DNA from: Bog-473 sp035551835
GTDB lineage: Bacteria; Actinomycetota; Acidimicrobiia; Acidimicrobiales; RAAP-2
Length of the DNA: 64,000 bases
Direction: 5' to 3'
NCBI GenBank assembly: GCA_035551835.1
Contig: DASZMN010000072.1
Coordinates: 11,231-75,230, forward strand
The translations under genes and the position numbers were made by a program. Shown here piece after piece: positions 27,093 to 35,152 of the stretch. Numbering within the stretch: the first letter of the stretch is position 1; every line of letters starts with the position of its first letter. The notes beneath the pieces are model-generated. The model made no database searches. It was given only the letters and a program-made list of their open reading frames with translations, and had not been told where the DNA came from.

Positions 27093-27190
27093 TGCAGCAC
27101 CTAGGGTTCCGCGCCCGCCGGGGCGGTCTGGACCGAGAGATGAACAGGTTGCAGCCGCAGCCTGACGCGGAGGGATAAAAGCCCGGGAGG
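27093..27190 (+). promoter_or_regulatory. ykkC-family riboswitch, guanidine-I-like aptamer
   Basis: The conserved ykkC blocks occur in order: CTAGGGTTCCG (27101-27111), GGTCTGGACCGAGAG (27125-27139), ACGCGG (27165-27170) and the 3' signature GGGATAAAAGCCCGGGAGG (27172-27190). A terminator overlaps the 3' end and the GlnT-like gene starts 47 bases later. In a locus full of guanidine genes the guanidine-binding subtype 1 is most likely; ppGpp or PRPP subtypes share this scaffold and cannot be excluded by eye. Ligand binding would stabilise the aptamer at the expense of the terminator and turn the operon on. Confidence 0.88.
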
Positions 27191-27218
27191 TTTCGGCCAA
27201 CCGGGCTCTCCCTTTTTT
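27180..27218 (+). terminator. Riboswitch expression-platform terminator
   Basis: The arm AGCCCGG (27180-27186), part of the aptamer's 3' block, can pair with CCGGGCT (27201-27207), followed by CTCCC and six T (27213-27218). This mutually exclusive pairing is the classic transcription-attenuation platform of ykkC riboswitches. GGGAGAG at 27224-27230 is the ribosome site for the next gene. Confidence 0.82.
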
Positions 27219-27236
27219 GGTACGGGAGAGACACCT

Positions 27237-28640
27237 ATGCAGACGATTTTCGAGATCGACGAGCACCACGCCGAGCTGGCGAGCAGCCTGGCAGCGCAGG
27301 GCGTGGAGTATGTGTTCGCGTCGTTCGTCGACATTGCCGGGCGGGCCAAGTCCAAGTGCGTGCCGATCGGGCACCTGCCCGACCTCCTCGCCGGGCACGA
27401 GCGGTACACGCCTCGAGGCTTGGGCAACCTCGGGCAAATGACACCGACCGAGGACGAGTGTGTCACCGTGCCCGACGCAAGCACGCTGTGCATCCTGCCC
27501 TTTGACCGGCGTTTCGCCCACATGGCCGCTGACCTCCACTACGGCGGCACGGAGCCGTTCGCCCACTGCACTCGTTCGATCCTGAAGAAACAGCTCGACC
27601 GTGCCAGGGCGTCGGGCTACGAGTTCCAGCTGGGCATCGAGCCGGAGTTCTATGTCGTCAAGCCCTTCGCCGGGGACCGGCCGGCTCCCCCAGACGGCTA
27701 CCTCGTCCCGTCGAAGCCTTCCGGGCGGCTGCGCCCGACCGCCGGCTACGACGTAGAAGCCACTTTGGACGTGATGGATTTCCTCGACCCGATGGTGCGA
27801 GCCATGCACGATTGCGGTTTCGGTGCATTCAGCTTCGACCACGAGGGTGGGGACGGGCAGGTCGAGTTCGACTTCGAGTTTGCGCCGGCGCTCGTCACGG
27901 CCGATCGGGTGACCCTGCTGCGACTGATGGCCAAGCAGATCGCCAAGCAGATCGGGCTCATGGTGACCTTCATGCCCAAGCCCTACACGGAAGCATGGGG
28001 CTCGGGCGCCCACTTCAACATGAGCCTCACTGACCTCGAGGAAGGGCAGAACCTCTTCCGGGACCCGGAGGACACCCGCGGGCGCGGCTGGAGCAAGACC
28101 GCCTACGGCTTCGTTGCCGGCATCATGCGCCACGCGCCGGCGCTGGCCGCCATCTGCACGCCGACCGTGAACTCGTACAAGCGGCTCCAACCTCGTCTCT
28201 CCGACGGCACGGTGTCATGGGCCCCGACCTGGGCCGCCTACGGCGACAACAACCGGTCCTGCCTCCTGCGACTGCCCAGGAACCGTCCGGCCATCGAGAA
28301 CCGCGGCGTGGACTCGGCCGCCAACCCTTATCTGGCAGCCGCCTTCCTCGTGGCGGCCGGGCTTGAGGGAGTCGCCCAGGGTCTGGACCCGGGGAATCCG
28401 GTCGAGGACCTGACCTACGACTGGTCTCGAACAGGGCCTTCGGGCGGAGACGTCCAGGCGACGAAGCTGCCGCGCACGTTGCTCGAGGCGATTGAGGCGT
28501 TCGACGCGGACCCCCTCACCCACGAAGTCTTCCCCAAGGAGTTCGTGACGGCCTACGTCGATATGAAGGTCGCGGAGTGGGAGTCGTACCACACGCGCAT
28601 CTCCGAGTGGGAGCGCGAAAACTACCTGACCATGTTCTGA
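27237..28640 (+). CDS. GlnT-like glutamine synthetase family ligase (gamma-glutamyl amine/amide ligase)
   Basis: A 467-residue glutamine-synthetase fold protein. The catalytic half is conserved: IEPEFYVV (E135/E137), EGGDGQVEF, GSGAHFN (H259), NNRSCLLR (R340), IENRGVDSAANPYLAAA (E354, R356). The ammonium-binding FDGSS loop of true synthetases is not present: the region reads GLGNLGQMTPTEDECVTVPD. That fits ligases such as gamma-glutamylmethylamide synthetase or PuuA that join glutamate to an amine. It is the first gene behind the guanidine-type riboswitch, so the acceptor may be a guanidine-derived amine or guanidine itself (inference). Confidence 0.85.
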   Translation: MQTIFEIDEHHAELASSLAAQGVEYVFASFVDIAGRAKSKCVPIGHLPDLLAGHERYTPRGLGNLGQMTPTEDECVTVPDASTLCILPFDRRFAHMAADLHYGGTEPFAHCTRSILKKQLDRARASGYEFQLGIEPEFYVVKPFAGDRPAPPDGYLVPSKPSGRLRPTAGYDVEATLDVMDFLDPMVRAMHDCGFGAFSFDHEGGDGQVEFDFEFAPALVTADRVTLLRLMAKQIAKQIGLMVTFMPKPYTEAWGSGAHFNMSLTDLEEGQNLFRDPEDTRGRGWSKTAYGFVAGIMRHAPALAAICTPTVNSYKRLQPRLSDGTVSWAPTWAAYGDNNRSCLLRLPRNRPAIENRGVDSAANPYLAAAFLVAAGLEGVAQGLDPGNPVEDLTYDWSRTGPSGGDVQATKLPRTLLEAIEAFDADPLTHEVFPKEFVTAYVDMKVAEWESYHTRISEWERENYLTMF

Positions 28641-28643
28641 CCG

Positions 28644-29438
28644 ATGACGACAAACGGGCACGACGGACCGGTGCGTTGGGAGGACCTCACGTGGCCGGAG
28701 ATCGAAGCGCTGGTCCGGCGCCGCCCGGACGAGGTCGCCCTCTTGCCGGTGGGAGCCACCGAGCAGCACGGCCCTCACCTTCCGTCGGGCACCGACACCA
28801 TCGTGGCCCGGGGGCTGTGCGACGCCGCTTCGTCGCGCACCGGCGCCCCCGTGCTCCCGGCGCTCGCACTCGGATGTAGCTACGGACACGGGACGCTGCT
28901 CCCGAGCACGATCTCGCTGACGCCCGAGCGACTGGCGGACGTCGTCGTCGACATGGTGTCCTGGCTCGCAAGCAGTGGCATCCGGCGCGTGCTCGCGGTC
29001 AATGGCCACTTCGGCAACCAGGCCTCTTTGTCGGTCGCCGGGGACCACCTGCGCCATGAGCGACCCGATCTGCGCTTCGGGGTCATCCACTGGTGGACAC
29101 TCACGCCGGCCATCAGCGCGGAGACGCTGGCTGACGGCGGGGACGTGCACGCCAACCGCGCCGAGACGGCGCTGATGCTCGCCCTGGCGCCGCAGCACGT
29201 CCGCCTCGGCCAGCTCCACCAGGCCGACGACGAAGACCGCACTGCGGGACTCGTCTTCCGCTACACCGCGGCCGTCCTGTCGCGCAACGGGGTGACCGGG
29301 CGGCCGTCGGAGGCGACGCCCGAGCTCGGGCACAAGCTCCTCGACGAGGTGGTCGACGAGTTGTGCGCCGCCATCACCCGCGGCCGGACCGAGGAGCCAC
29401 CGCTGCGCGGTGCCCCCGCGAGCGCGGCGATCGCGTGA
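28644..29438 (+). CDS. Creatininase-family amidohydrolase
   Basis: A 264-residue member of the creatininase superfamily. Metal ligands are visible in ATEQHGPHLPSGTDT (Glu, His, Asp), NGHFGNQ and HANRAETAL. Creatininase opens the creatinine ring to creatine; other members hydrolyse formamides or act on mycofactocin peptide. With guanidine genes around, a cyclic guanidino compound such as creatinine is a natural candidate. ATG 28644 lies 3 bases after the ligase stop; its own stop overlaps the next GTG. Confidence 0.86.
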   Translation: MTTNGHDGPVRWEDLTWPEIEALVRRRPDEVALLPVGATEQHGPHLPSGTDTIVARGLCDAASSRTGAPVLPALALGCSYGHGTLLPSTISLTPERLADVVVDMVSWLASSGIRRVLAVNGHFGNQASLSVAGDHLRHERPDLRFGVIHWWTLTPAISAETLADGGDVHANRAETALMLALAPQHVRLGQLHQADDEDRTAGLVFRYTAAVLSRNGVTGRPSEATPELGHKLLDEVVDELCAAITRGRTEEPPLRGAPASAAIA

Positions 29439-30130
29439 CGTCGCCCATGCTGGTCGGCATCTTGTGCGGACGGTCACCGGCTGATCGGTACTCGACCCAC
29501 CGCGGCTACGTCTCTTCGGTGGCGGGCGTGGGTGCCGTGCCGGTCGTGTTGCCCGCCGGCCCGGACACCGATCCCCTCGCCCTGACCGCAGTGGTCGACC
29601 GCTGCGACGCACTCATCGCCACGGGAGGTGGCGATGTCGACCCCGACCTCTACGCCGGCACGGCGGCGCGGTCCCACGAGTCGTTGATGGACGTGGATCC
29701 CAGCCGCGACGTCGCCGAGATCGCGGCGGTCCAGCACGCGCTGGGTCTGGGCAAGCGGGTCCTCGGCGTGTGCCGCGGCGCGCAACTGCTCGCCGTCATC
29801 GGGGGCGGGACACTCATTTCCGACCTGGTGGAGAAGGGCATCGACGGCCACTGGCAGGAGGAGCGCCAGTACGAGGCGGTGCACGGGGTCCGCGCCGAGC
29901 CGGGCTCCGTGGCGGCGGGGCTCCTCGCCAGGGTCGCACGGGTCAACTCCATCCACCACCAAGCGATCGCGGACCCGGGCCAAGTACTGCGGGCGACGGC
30001 CTGGAGCGACGACGGCGTGATCGAGGCCGTCGAGTCTCCGGGGCTCCTCGGCGTGCAGTGGCATCCCGAACGTCTCTCGGCCGTCGACCCGCGTCACCTG
30101 GCGCCGTTCGCGTGGCTGGTGGGCCGGTGA
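29435..30130 (+). CDS. Class I glutamine amidotransferase-like hydrolase (PuuD-like)
   Basis: A 231-residue peptidase C26 / GATase1 protein. The nucleophile Cys is in LGVCRGAQLLAV and the His-Glu pair in GVQWHPERL; GGGDVDPDLYAG is the PuuD-type glycine loop. PuuD removes gamma-glutamate from gamma-glutamyl-GABA, the partner step to PuuA ligation, so pairing with the GlnT-like ligase suggests a gamma-glutamylated intermediate that is finally released. GTG 29435 (GTGA overlap with the upstream stop) is chosen on context. Confidence 0.87.
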   Translation: MTSPMLVGILCGRSPADRYSTHRGYVSSVAGVGAVPVVLPAGPDTDPLALTAVVDRCDALIATGGGDVDPDLYAGTAARSHESLMDVDPSRDVAEIAAVQHALGLGKRVLGVCRGAQLLAVIGGGTLISDLVEKGIDGHWQEERQYEAVHGVRAEPGSVAAGLLARVARVNSIHHQAIADPGQVLRATAWSDDGVIEAVESPGLLGVQWHPERLSAVDPRHLAPFAWLVGR

Positions 30131-32148
30131 CCCTCTCGCACGCCGCAGCCATCGGATCCAAGGCGCCTGGACCGCACGAGCAAACCGAGCGCGGCACGAC
30201 GCGTGAGCCGGTCGCCGCCGTGTCGGATCTGCACGTCAATTTCGTCCGCGGGGGCAACGACGTCCACGCCCTGCGCGGGGTGACGCTCGACGTCGGCCCC
30301 GGCGAGATCGTCGGGATCGTCGGCGAGTCCGGGTCCGGTAAGTCCGTGCTCGCCCTCACCATGCTCGGCCTATTGCCGGCGCGTCCGAGCCCGACCGTCA
30401 CCGGCTCCGTGCGCGTCTGCGGCACCGACATGGTGACGGCAACGGCGGAGGAGGCGCGCCTGGTGCGCCGCCAGCACCTCGGCGCAGTGTTCCAGGACCC
30501 GATGACGTCGCTCAACCCGACCATGCGCGTCGGCCGCCAGATCCAGGAGGCGGCCGGCTCGGCCGAGGAAGCGCTGCGGCTGCTCGATGCCGTCGGCGTG
30601 CCTGAGGCCAAGCGCCGCCTGCGGGCCTACCCCCACGAGCTCTCCGGTGGCCTCCGCCAGCGCGTCATGATCGCCATGGCGGTGGCGGGGTCACCCTCTC
30701 TCGTCATCGCGGATGAACCCACCACCGCGCTCGACGTGACCGTCCAGGCGCAGATCCTCGAACTCATCGCCTCCCTGCGCGACGAGGTCGGCACGAGCTT
30801 CATCCTGGTCACCCACGATCTCGGCGTCGCAGCGCAGATCTCGGACCGCATCGCCGTGCTCTACGGCTCGCGTCTGGCGGAGGTGGGGCAGGCGGCCGGA
30901 GTGCTCTCCGCACCCGTCCACCCCTACACGTCGGGCCTGCTGCGGTCTCGCCTCGTGGTCGGCTGCGACCGCAGCCGCCCGATCGTCACGCTCCGCGGCG
31001 AACCACCCGATCCGCGGGCGCACCCGCCGGGCTGCCCGTTCGGCCCGCGTTGCGACCTGCACACCGATATCTGCGACGCCGCGCTCCCCGAGCTCGAGGT
31101 CGTCATGACCGCCGACGCGGTCCCGCGCCAGGTGGCCTGCGTCCGCTGGCAGGAGGCGCTTGGGGGCGCGATGGGGGTGGATCCGGCGGACCCCTGGCCC
31201 GAGATCGACCTCGGCGTCCAGGGCAGCGCGCCGCCTGGCGTGCTCGTGCACGACGTGTCGAAGTCCTTTCCCATCGGCAAGGGGTTCCGCCGCCAGCACC
31301 TGAAGGCGTTGCGCGGTGTCTCACTCGAGGTGAACAAGGGCGAGGCCGTGGCCCTGGTCGGCGAGAGCGGCTGCGGGAAGTCGACGCTGCTTCGCTCGAT
31401 TGCCGGCCTGCAGCCAATCGACTCGGGCTCCATTGAGTTCGGGCGTGGCGCGCGGCCCCAGATGGTGTTCCAGGACGCCGGCGCTTCGCTTACACCCTGG
31501 CTGACGATCGGCGAGCTCGTCGGCGAGCGGCTGCGCTCGGAGGACCTGAGCCGATCGGAGCGCGCCGAGCGAGTACGCGCCGCCTTGACCGAGGTGGGCC
31601 TGCCGGCCGAGATGGCCACGGCCAAGCCCTCGCAGCTCTCGGGCGGCCAGCGCCAGCGCGCTGCGCTGGCCCGCGCCACCGTGGTCCCGCCCGACGTGCT
31701 GCTCTGCGACGAGCCGACCAGCGCCCTCGATGTCTCCCTCGCAGCGACGGTGCTCAACCTCATCGGGCAGTTGCGGCGCGACCTCGGCGTCGCGGTGCTC
31801 TTCGTGACCCACGACCTCGCGGCGGCGCGGGTGGTGGCCGACCGCATCGCCGTGATGTACCTGGGGCGCATCGTCGAGTGCGGGCCCTCGGACGAGATCT
31901 GCACGTACCCGGCGCACCCGTACACCGAGTCACTCCTGAACGCCGTGCCCGACCTCGCCCGAACCACCGTCCGTCTCGGGGGCGAGCCGGCGAGCCCGCT
32001 CGACCCCCCGTCGGGATGTGAGTTCCACCCGCGCTGCCCCAAGGCCGAGCCTGCGTGCGCGTCCGTCGACGCACCGCTGACGTCGTGGGGGACATCGAGC
32101 CGCGAGGTGGCGTGCCCGGTCTTCCTGCGCACGGTGGGTGGCCGCTGA
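30127..32148 (+). CDS. Fused dipeptide-type ABC transporter ATPases (DppD-DppF)
   Basis: A 673-residue fusion of two peptide-transporter NBDs normally encoded separately. The first has GESGSGKSV, LSGGLRQRV, VIADEPTTALD and the oligopeptide C-terminal zinc-like region PPGCPFGPRCDLHTDICD. The second has GESGCGKST, LSGGQRQRA, LLCDEPTSALD and PPSGCEFHPRCPKAEPAC. It energises uptake through the two permeases that follow. The start GTG 30127 overlaps the upstream stop; the first ~30 residues are a non-conserved lead-in. Confidence 0.9.
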   Translation: MTLSHAAAIGSKAPGPHEQTERGTTREPVAAVSDLHVNFVRGGNDVHALRGVTLDVGPGEIVGIVGESGSGKSVLALTMLGLLPARPSPTVTGSVRVCGTDMVTATAEEARLVRRQHLGAVFQDPMTSLNPTMRVGRQIQEAAGSAEEALRLLDAVGVPEAKRRLRAYPHELSGGLRQRVMIAMAVAGSPSLVIADEPTTALDVTVQAQILELIASLRDEVGTSFILVTHDLGVAAQISDRIAVLYGSRLAEVGQAAGVLSAPVHPYTSGLLRSRLVVGCDRSRPIVTLRGEPPDPRAHPPGCPFGPRCDLHTDICDAALPELEVVMTADAVPRQVACVRWQEALGGAMGVDPADPWPEIDLGVQGSAPPGVLVHDVSKSFPIGKGFRRQHLKALRGVSLEVNKGEAVALVGESGCGKSTLLRSIAGLQPIDSGSIEFGRGARPQMVFQDAGASLTPWLTIGELVGERLRSEDLSRSERAERVRAALTEVGLPAEMATAKPSQLSGGQRQRAALARATVVPPDVLLCDEPTSALDVSLAATVLNLIGQLRRDLGVAVLFVTHDLAAARVVADRIAVMYLGRIVECGPSDEICTYPAHPYTESLLNAVPDLARTTVRLGGEPASPLDPPSGCEFHPRCPKAEPACASVDAPLTSWGTSSREVACPVFLRTVGGR

Positions 32149-33032
32149 TGGCGGTCGCCGAGGCCTACGTTCCCGGTCGGGCGGGCCGCCGCGGCCTGAA
32201 GTCGATCGGCGGCGCGTCCAAGGTGTTCACGGGTGCCACCAAGGTGGACAAGGCGGGCATCATCTTGCTCGGGTTGCTGGTCGTCCTGGCGGTGTTCGCA
32301 CCTCTGATCGCGCCCTACAACCCGATCGTCCCCTCCGGTGTCCCCTTCACCTCCCCCCTGCACGGGGGCCACCTGATGGGCACGGACGAGGTCGGCTACG
32401 ACATCTTCAGTCGGGTCCTCTTCGGCCTGCGCACCAGCATGCTCGGCGTCCTCATCGTCGTGACGTCGGGGGTCGTCATCGGCGGCCTGATCGGGCTCGT
32501 GGCCGGCGTGGCCGGCGGGTGGGTGGACACGGTGCTGATGCGCTTCACCGACCTGTTCCTCGCGCTGCCCGGCCCGCTGCTCGCCATCGCGATCGCCGCC
32601 TCGCTCGGCCCGAGTTACGCCCATGTGCTCGTGGCCGTGGCGATCGTCTGGTGGCCCTTCTACGCGAGGATCATGCGCGGGGAGGTGCGCGCCTGGGCCG
32701 CCCGTCCCCATTTGGAGGCGGCGGCCCTGGCCGGCGCCGGGCCCGTCCGCCGCGGGCTCCGCCACTTGCTGCCCGGCGCGGTGCCCGCGATCGTCGTCAC
32801 CGCGAGCCTCGACGTGGGCAACCTGGTCGTGACGCTGGCGGCGTTGTCCTTCCTCGGGCTGGGCGCGCCCGCGCCGTCCCCGGAGCTCGGAGCCATGGCC
32901 GCGCGCGGCCTGCAGTTCCTGCTCCAGCAGTGGTGGATCCCGGTGATGCCCGGGATCGCCGTTGCCCTCCTCGCACTCGGCGCCAACCTCACGGGTGACG
33001 CCGTGGCCGACGCAACCGGGCAAGGCGTATGA
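32148..33032 (+). CDS. Dipeptide-type ABC transporter permease (DppC-like)
   Basis: A 294-residue permease with about six membrane spans and the EAA loop PHLEAAALAGAGPVRRGLRH. The N-terminal MGTDEVGYDIFSRVLFGLR block is typical of DppC/OppC subunits. ATG 32148 shares one base with the ATPase stop (TGATG). It forms the channel with the next gene for the SBP-5 substrate. Confidence 0.9.
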   Translation: MAVAEAYVPGRAGRRGLKSIGGASKVFTGATKVDKAGIILLGLLVVLAVFAPLIAPYNPIVPSGVPFTSPLHGGHLMGTDEVGYDIFSRVLFGLRTSMLGVLIVVTSGVVIGGLIGLVAGVAGGWVDTVLMRFTDLFLALPGPLLAIAIAASLGPSYAHVLVAVAIVWWPFYARIMRGEVRAWAARPHLEAAALAGAGPVRRGLRHLLPGAVPAIVVTASLDVGNLVVTLAALSFLGLGAPAPSPELGAMAARGLQFLLQQWWIPVMPGIAVALLALGANLTGDAVADATGQGV

Positions 33033-34036
33033 CCGGCCTGCCGAGGTTCGTGCTCAAGCGCATCGGCGCCCTGCTGATCATCATCGTCATCCTCACGGCG
33101 ATCATCTTCTTACTGCAGAAGCTGAGCGGCACCAACCCAGTGCACGCCTACCTCGGCGCCAACGCGTCCAAAGCGGCCATCGCCAAGGAGTCGGCCGTCC
33201 TCGGGTACAACAAGCCCGTACTCAACCAGTATTTCCACTACCTTGGGAACCTCTTCCACGGCAACCTGGAGAACTCGCTCCGTACGCGCCGCCCGGTCTC
33301 GACCGACCTCGCCGCCTACCTGCCGGCCACGATTGAGTTGACGATCGCCGCCCTCGGCATCGCCCTCGTGCTCGGCACCGCGCTCGGCCTGGCGTCCGCG
33401 GGTCGTTGGCGCGGGGCCAGCGTCATGCGGGTGGCGATGATCGCCGGTGCCTCGGTCCCCTCCTTCCTCCTCGCCCTCCTCGGCGTGCTCATACTCAACG
33501 GTGACTTGCATCTGCTGCCGGCGAGCGGTGACACCGGCGTGGCCAACCCGCCGACGGGCCCGACCGGGATGATCATCCCCGATGCCCTGCTGCACCTGCA
33601 GTTCAACACCGCGTGGGACGGCTTCGAACACCTGATCCTGCCCGCGCTCTGCGTGGCCATCGGCCCGGCGGTTTCCATCGGACGCGTGTTGCGTGGCTCG
33701 CTGCACGCATCCATGCGGTCGGACTTCGTCCGCACGGCCCGTGCCAAAGGCATCACCGAGAGGCTCGTCCTGTTCCGTCACGCGTTGCGCAACTCTCTGT
33801 CCGCCGCGCTCTCCATGACCGGACTCCAGGTGGGCCTCATGTTCGCCGGCGTTGTGGTCGTCGAGACGGTCTTCGCCTGGCCAGGCATAGGGCTCTACAC
33901 CGAGCAGAGCATCCCGACCGCGGACTTCCCCGCCATCGCCGGCGTCACGCTCGTGCTCGGCGTCCTCTACGTCGTCATCAACGCGCTGGTGGACGTCCTC
34001 CAGGCAGTGGTCGATCCGCGGGTCGCGCTCGAATGA
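33029..34036 (+). CDS. Dipeptide-type ABC transporter permease (DppB-like)
   Basis: A 335-residue permease with a first span at RIGALLIIIVILTAIIFLL and six spans in all. The DppB-type EAA loop is DFVRTARAKGITERLVLFRH. The ETVFAWPGIGLYTEQSI motif near the C-terminus is diagnostic for DppB/OppB. ATG 33029 overlaps the upstream stop by 4 bases. DppC-before-DppB order is the reverse of the common one. Confidence 0.9.
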   Translation: MTGLPRFVLKRIGALLIIIVILTAIIFLLQKLSGTNPVHAYLGANASKAAIAKESAVLGYNKPVLNQYFHYLGNLFHGNLENSLRTRRPVSTDLAAYLPATIELTIAALGIALVLGTALGLASAGRWRGASVMRVAMIAGASVPSFLLALLGVLILNGDLHLLPASGDTGVANPPTGPTGMIIPDALLHLQFNTAWDGFEHLILPALCVAIGPAVSIGRVLRGSLHASMRSDFVRTARAKGITERLVLFRHALRNSLSAALSMTGLQVGLMFAGVVVVETVFAWPGIGLYTEQSIPTADFPAIAGVTLVLGVLYVVINALVDVLQAVVDPRVALE

Positions 34037-34087
34037 GGACGGGCCGCCGAGAACACGCCGAACAACACGTACAAAAAGGAGAACGCC

Positions 34088-35152
34088 GTGACGGAAAGGC
34101 CCCCAGGGCCGATCAGCCTGAACCGCTACGAACTCGAACTCGCATGGCAGGGCATTCCCACATTTATGAAGCTCCCGGTCTGCCTGACACCCGAAGACCT
34201 CAGGGCGGGCAAGGTCGACGTGGCGGTCGGCGGCGCGCCATGGGACGGCACCGCCGTGACGCGGGCCGGCACCCATATGGGCCCCCAGGCCATCCGGACC
34301 TGCGACCACCTGCCGTCTCCTCCCTACGCCCGCCCCCACCTGCACGTACGGGTCGACCCGTTCGAGCACCTGACCGTGTGCGACTACGGCGACGCCGAGA
34401 TCATCATCGGGAGCACTGACCGCACCTTCGAGAACATCCGCACCTTCGTGGCCGAGATCCTCGGGGGCGGCGCCATGCCCGTCATCCTGGGCGGCGATCA
34501 CGGCATCACGTGGCCGGCCGCCACCGCAGTGGCGGACGTCTATGGGTACGGGAAGATCGGCATTGTCCACTTTGACGCCCACGCCGACACCGCCCCCGAC
34601 ATGCAGGGCGTCCTGGCGGGCCACGGCACGCCCATGCGCCGCCTGATCGAGAGCGGCGCGGTGCTAGGCCGCAACTTCGTCCAGGTCGGGTTGCGCGGCT
34701 ACTGGCCGACACCCGACATCGTGGCCTGGATGGAGGAGCAGGAGATGCACTCGCACTTCATGGCCGAGGTCCAGCGGCACGGCTTCGACACCGTGCTGGA
34801 GCGGGCCATCAACGAGGCCCTCTCGGGCAGCGCGGATCACCTCTACATCTCGGTCGACGTCGACGCGGTCGACCCGGCCCACGCGCCCGGGACCGGCTCG
34901 CCCGAGCCGGGTGGCCTCACCAGCGCCGAGGTGCTCCGCGCCGTGCGGCGGATGTGCGCCGAGGTCGGCATGGTGGCGATGGACGTGGTCGAGGTCAGCC
35001 CTCCCTACGACTCGGGCAACAACATCACCGCGCTCTTCGCGCACCGCTGCGTCCTCGAGGCTCTGACGGGGACGGCCATGCGTCGGCTCGGCCTGACCAC
35101 GCCCGACTACCTCGACGAGACCGCTGCGGGCGGGGCCGAGGGCAGCGAATGA
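34088..35152 (+). CDS. Ureohydrolase 3 (guanidine-riboswitch operon)
   Basis: A 354-residue arginase-superfamily enzyme with LGGDHGITWP, FDAHADTAPD and SVDVDAVDPAHAPGTG. It has a longer N-terminus (ELAWQGIPTFMKLPVCLTPEDL) and an insertion WMEEQEMHSHFMAEV not found in the other two copies. Being in the riboswitch operon, it could be a guanidine hydrolase (GdmH-like, nickel-dependent) or a guanidino-acid hydrolase; no Hyp-like nickel chaperone is adjacent. GTG 34088 follows AAAAAGGAGA by 6 bases. Its stop overlaps the Rieske start. Confidence 0.86.
   Translation: MTERPPGPISLNRYELELAWQGIPTFMKLPVCLTPEDLRAGKVDVAVGGAPWDGTAVTRAGTHMGPQAIRTCDHLPSPPYARPHLHVRVDPFEHLTVCDYGDAEIIIGSTDRTFENIRTFVAEILGGGAMPVILGGDHGITWPAATAVADVYGYGKIGIVHFDAHADTAPDMQGVLAGHGTPMRRLIESGAVLGRNFVQVGLRGYWPTPDIVAWMEEQEMHSHFMAEVQRHGFDTVLERAINEALSGSADHLYISVDVDAVDPAHAPGTGSPEPGGLTSAEVLRAVRRMCAEVGMVAMDVVEVSPPYDSGNNITALFAHRCVLEALTGTAMRRLGLTTPDYLDETAAGGAEGSE

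Noticed and set aside
34088..35152. Firm call of guanidine hydrolase (GdmH) for the third ureohydrolase
   Set aside because: Its sequence motifs are shared by all ureohydrolases, and no nickel chaperone gene was seen nearby; left as a hypothesis.
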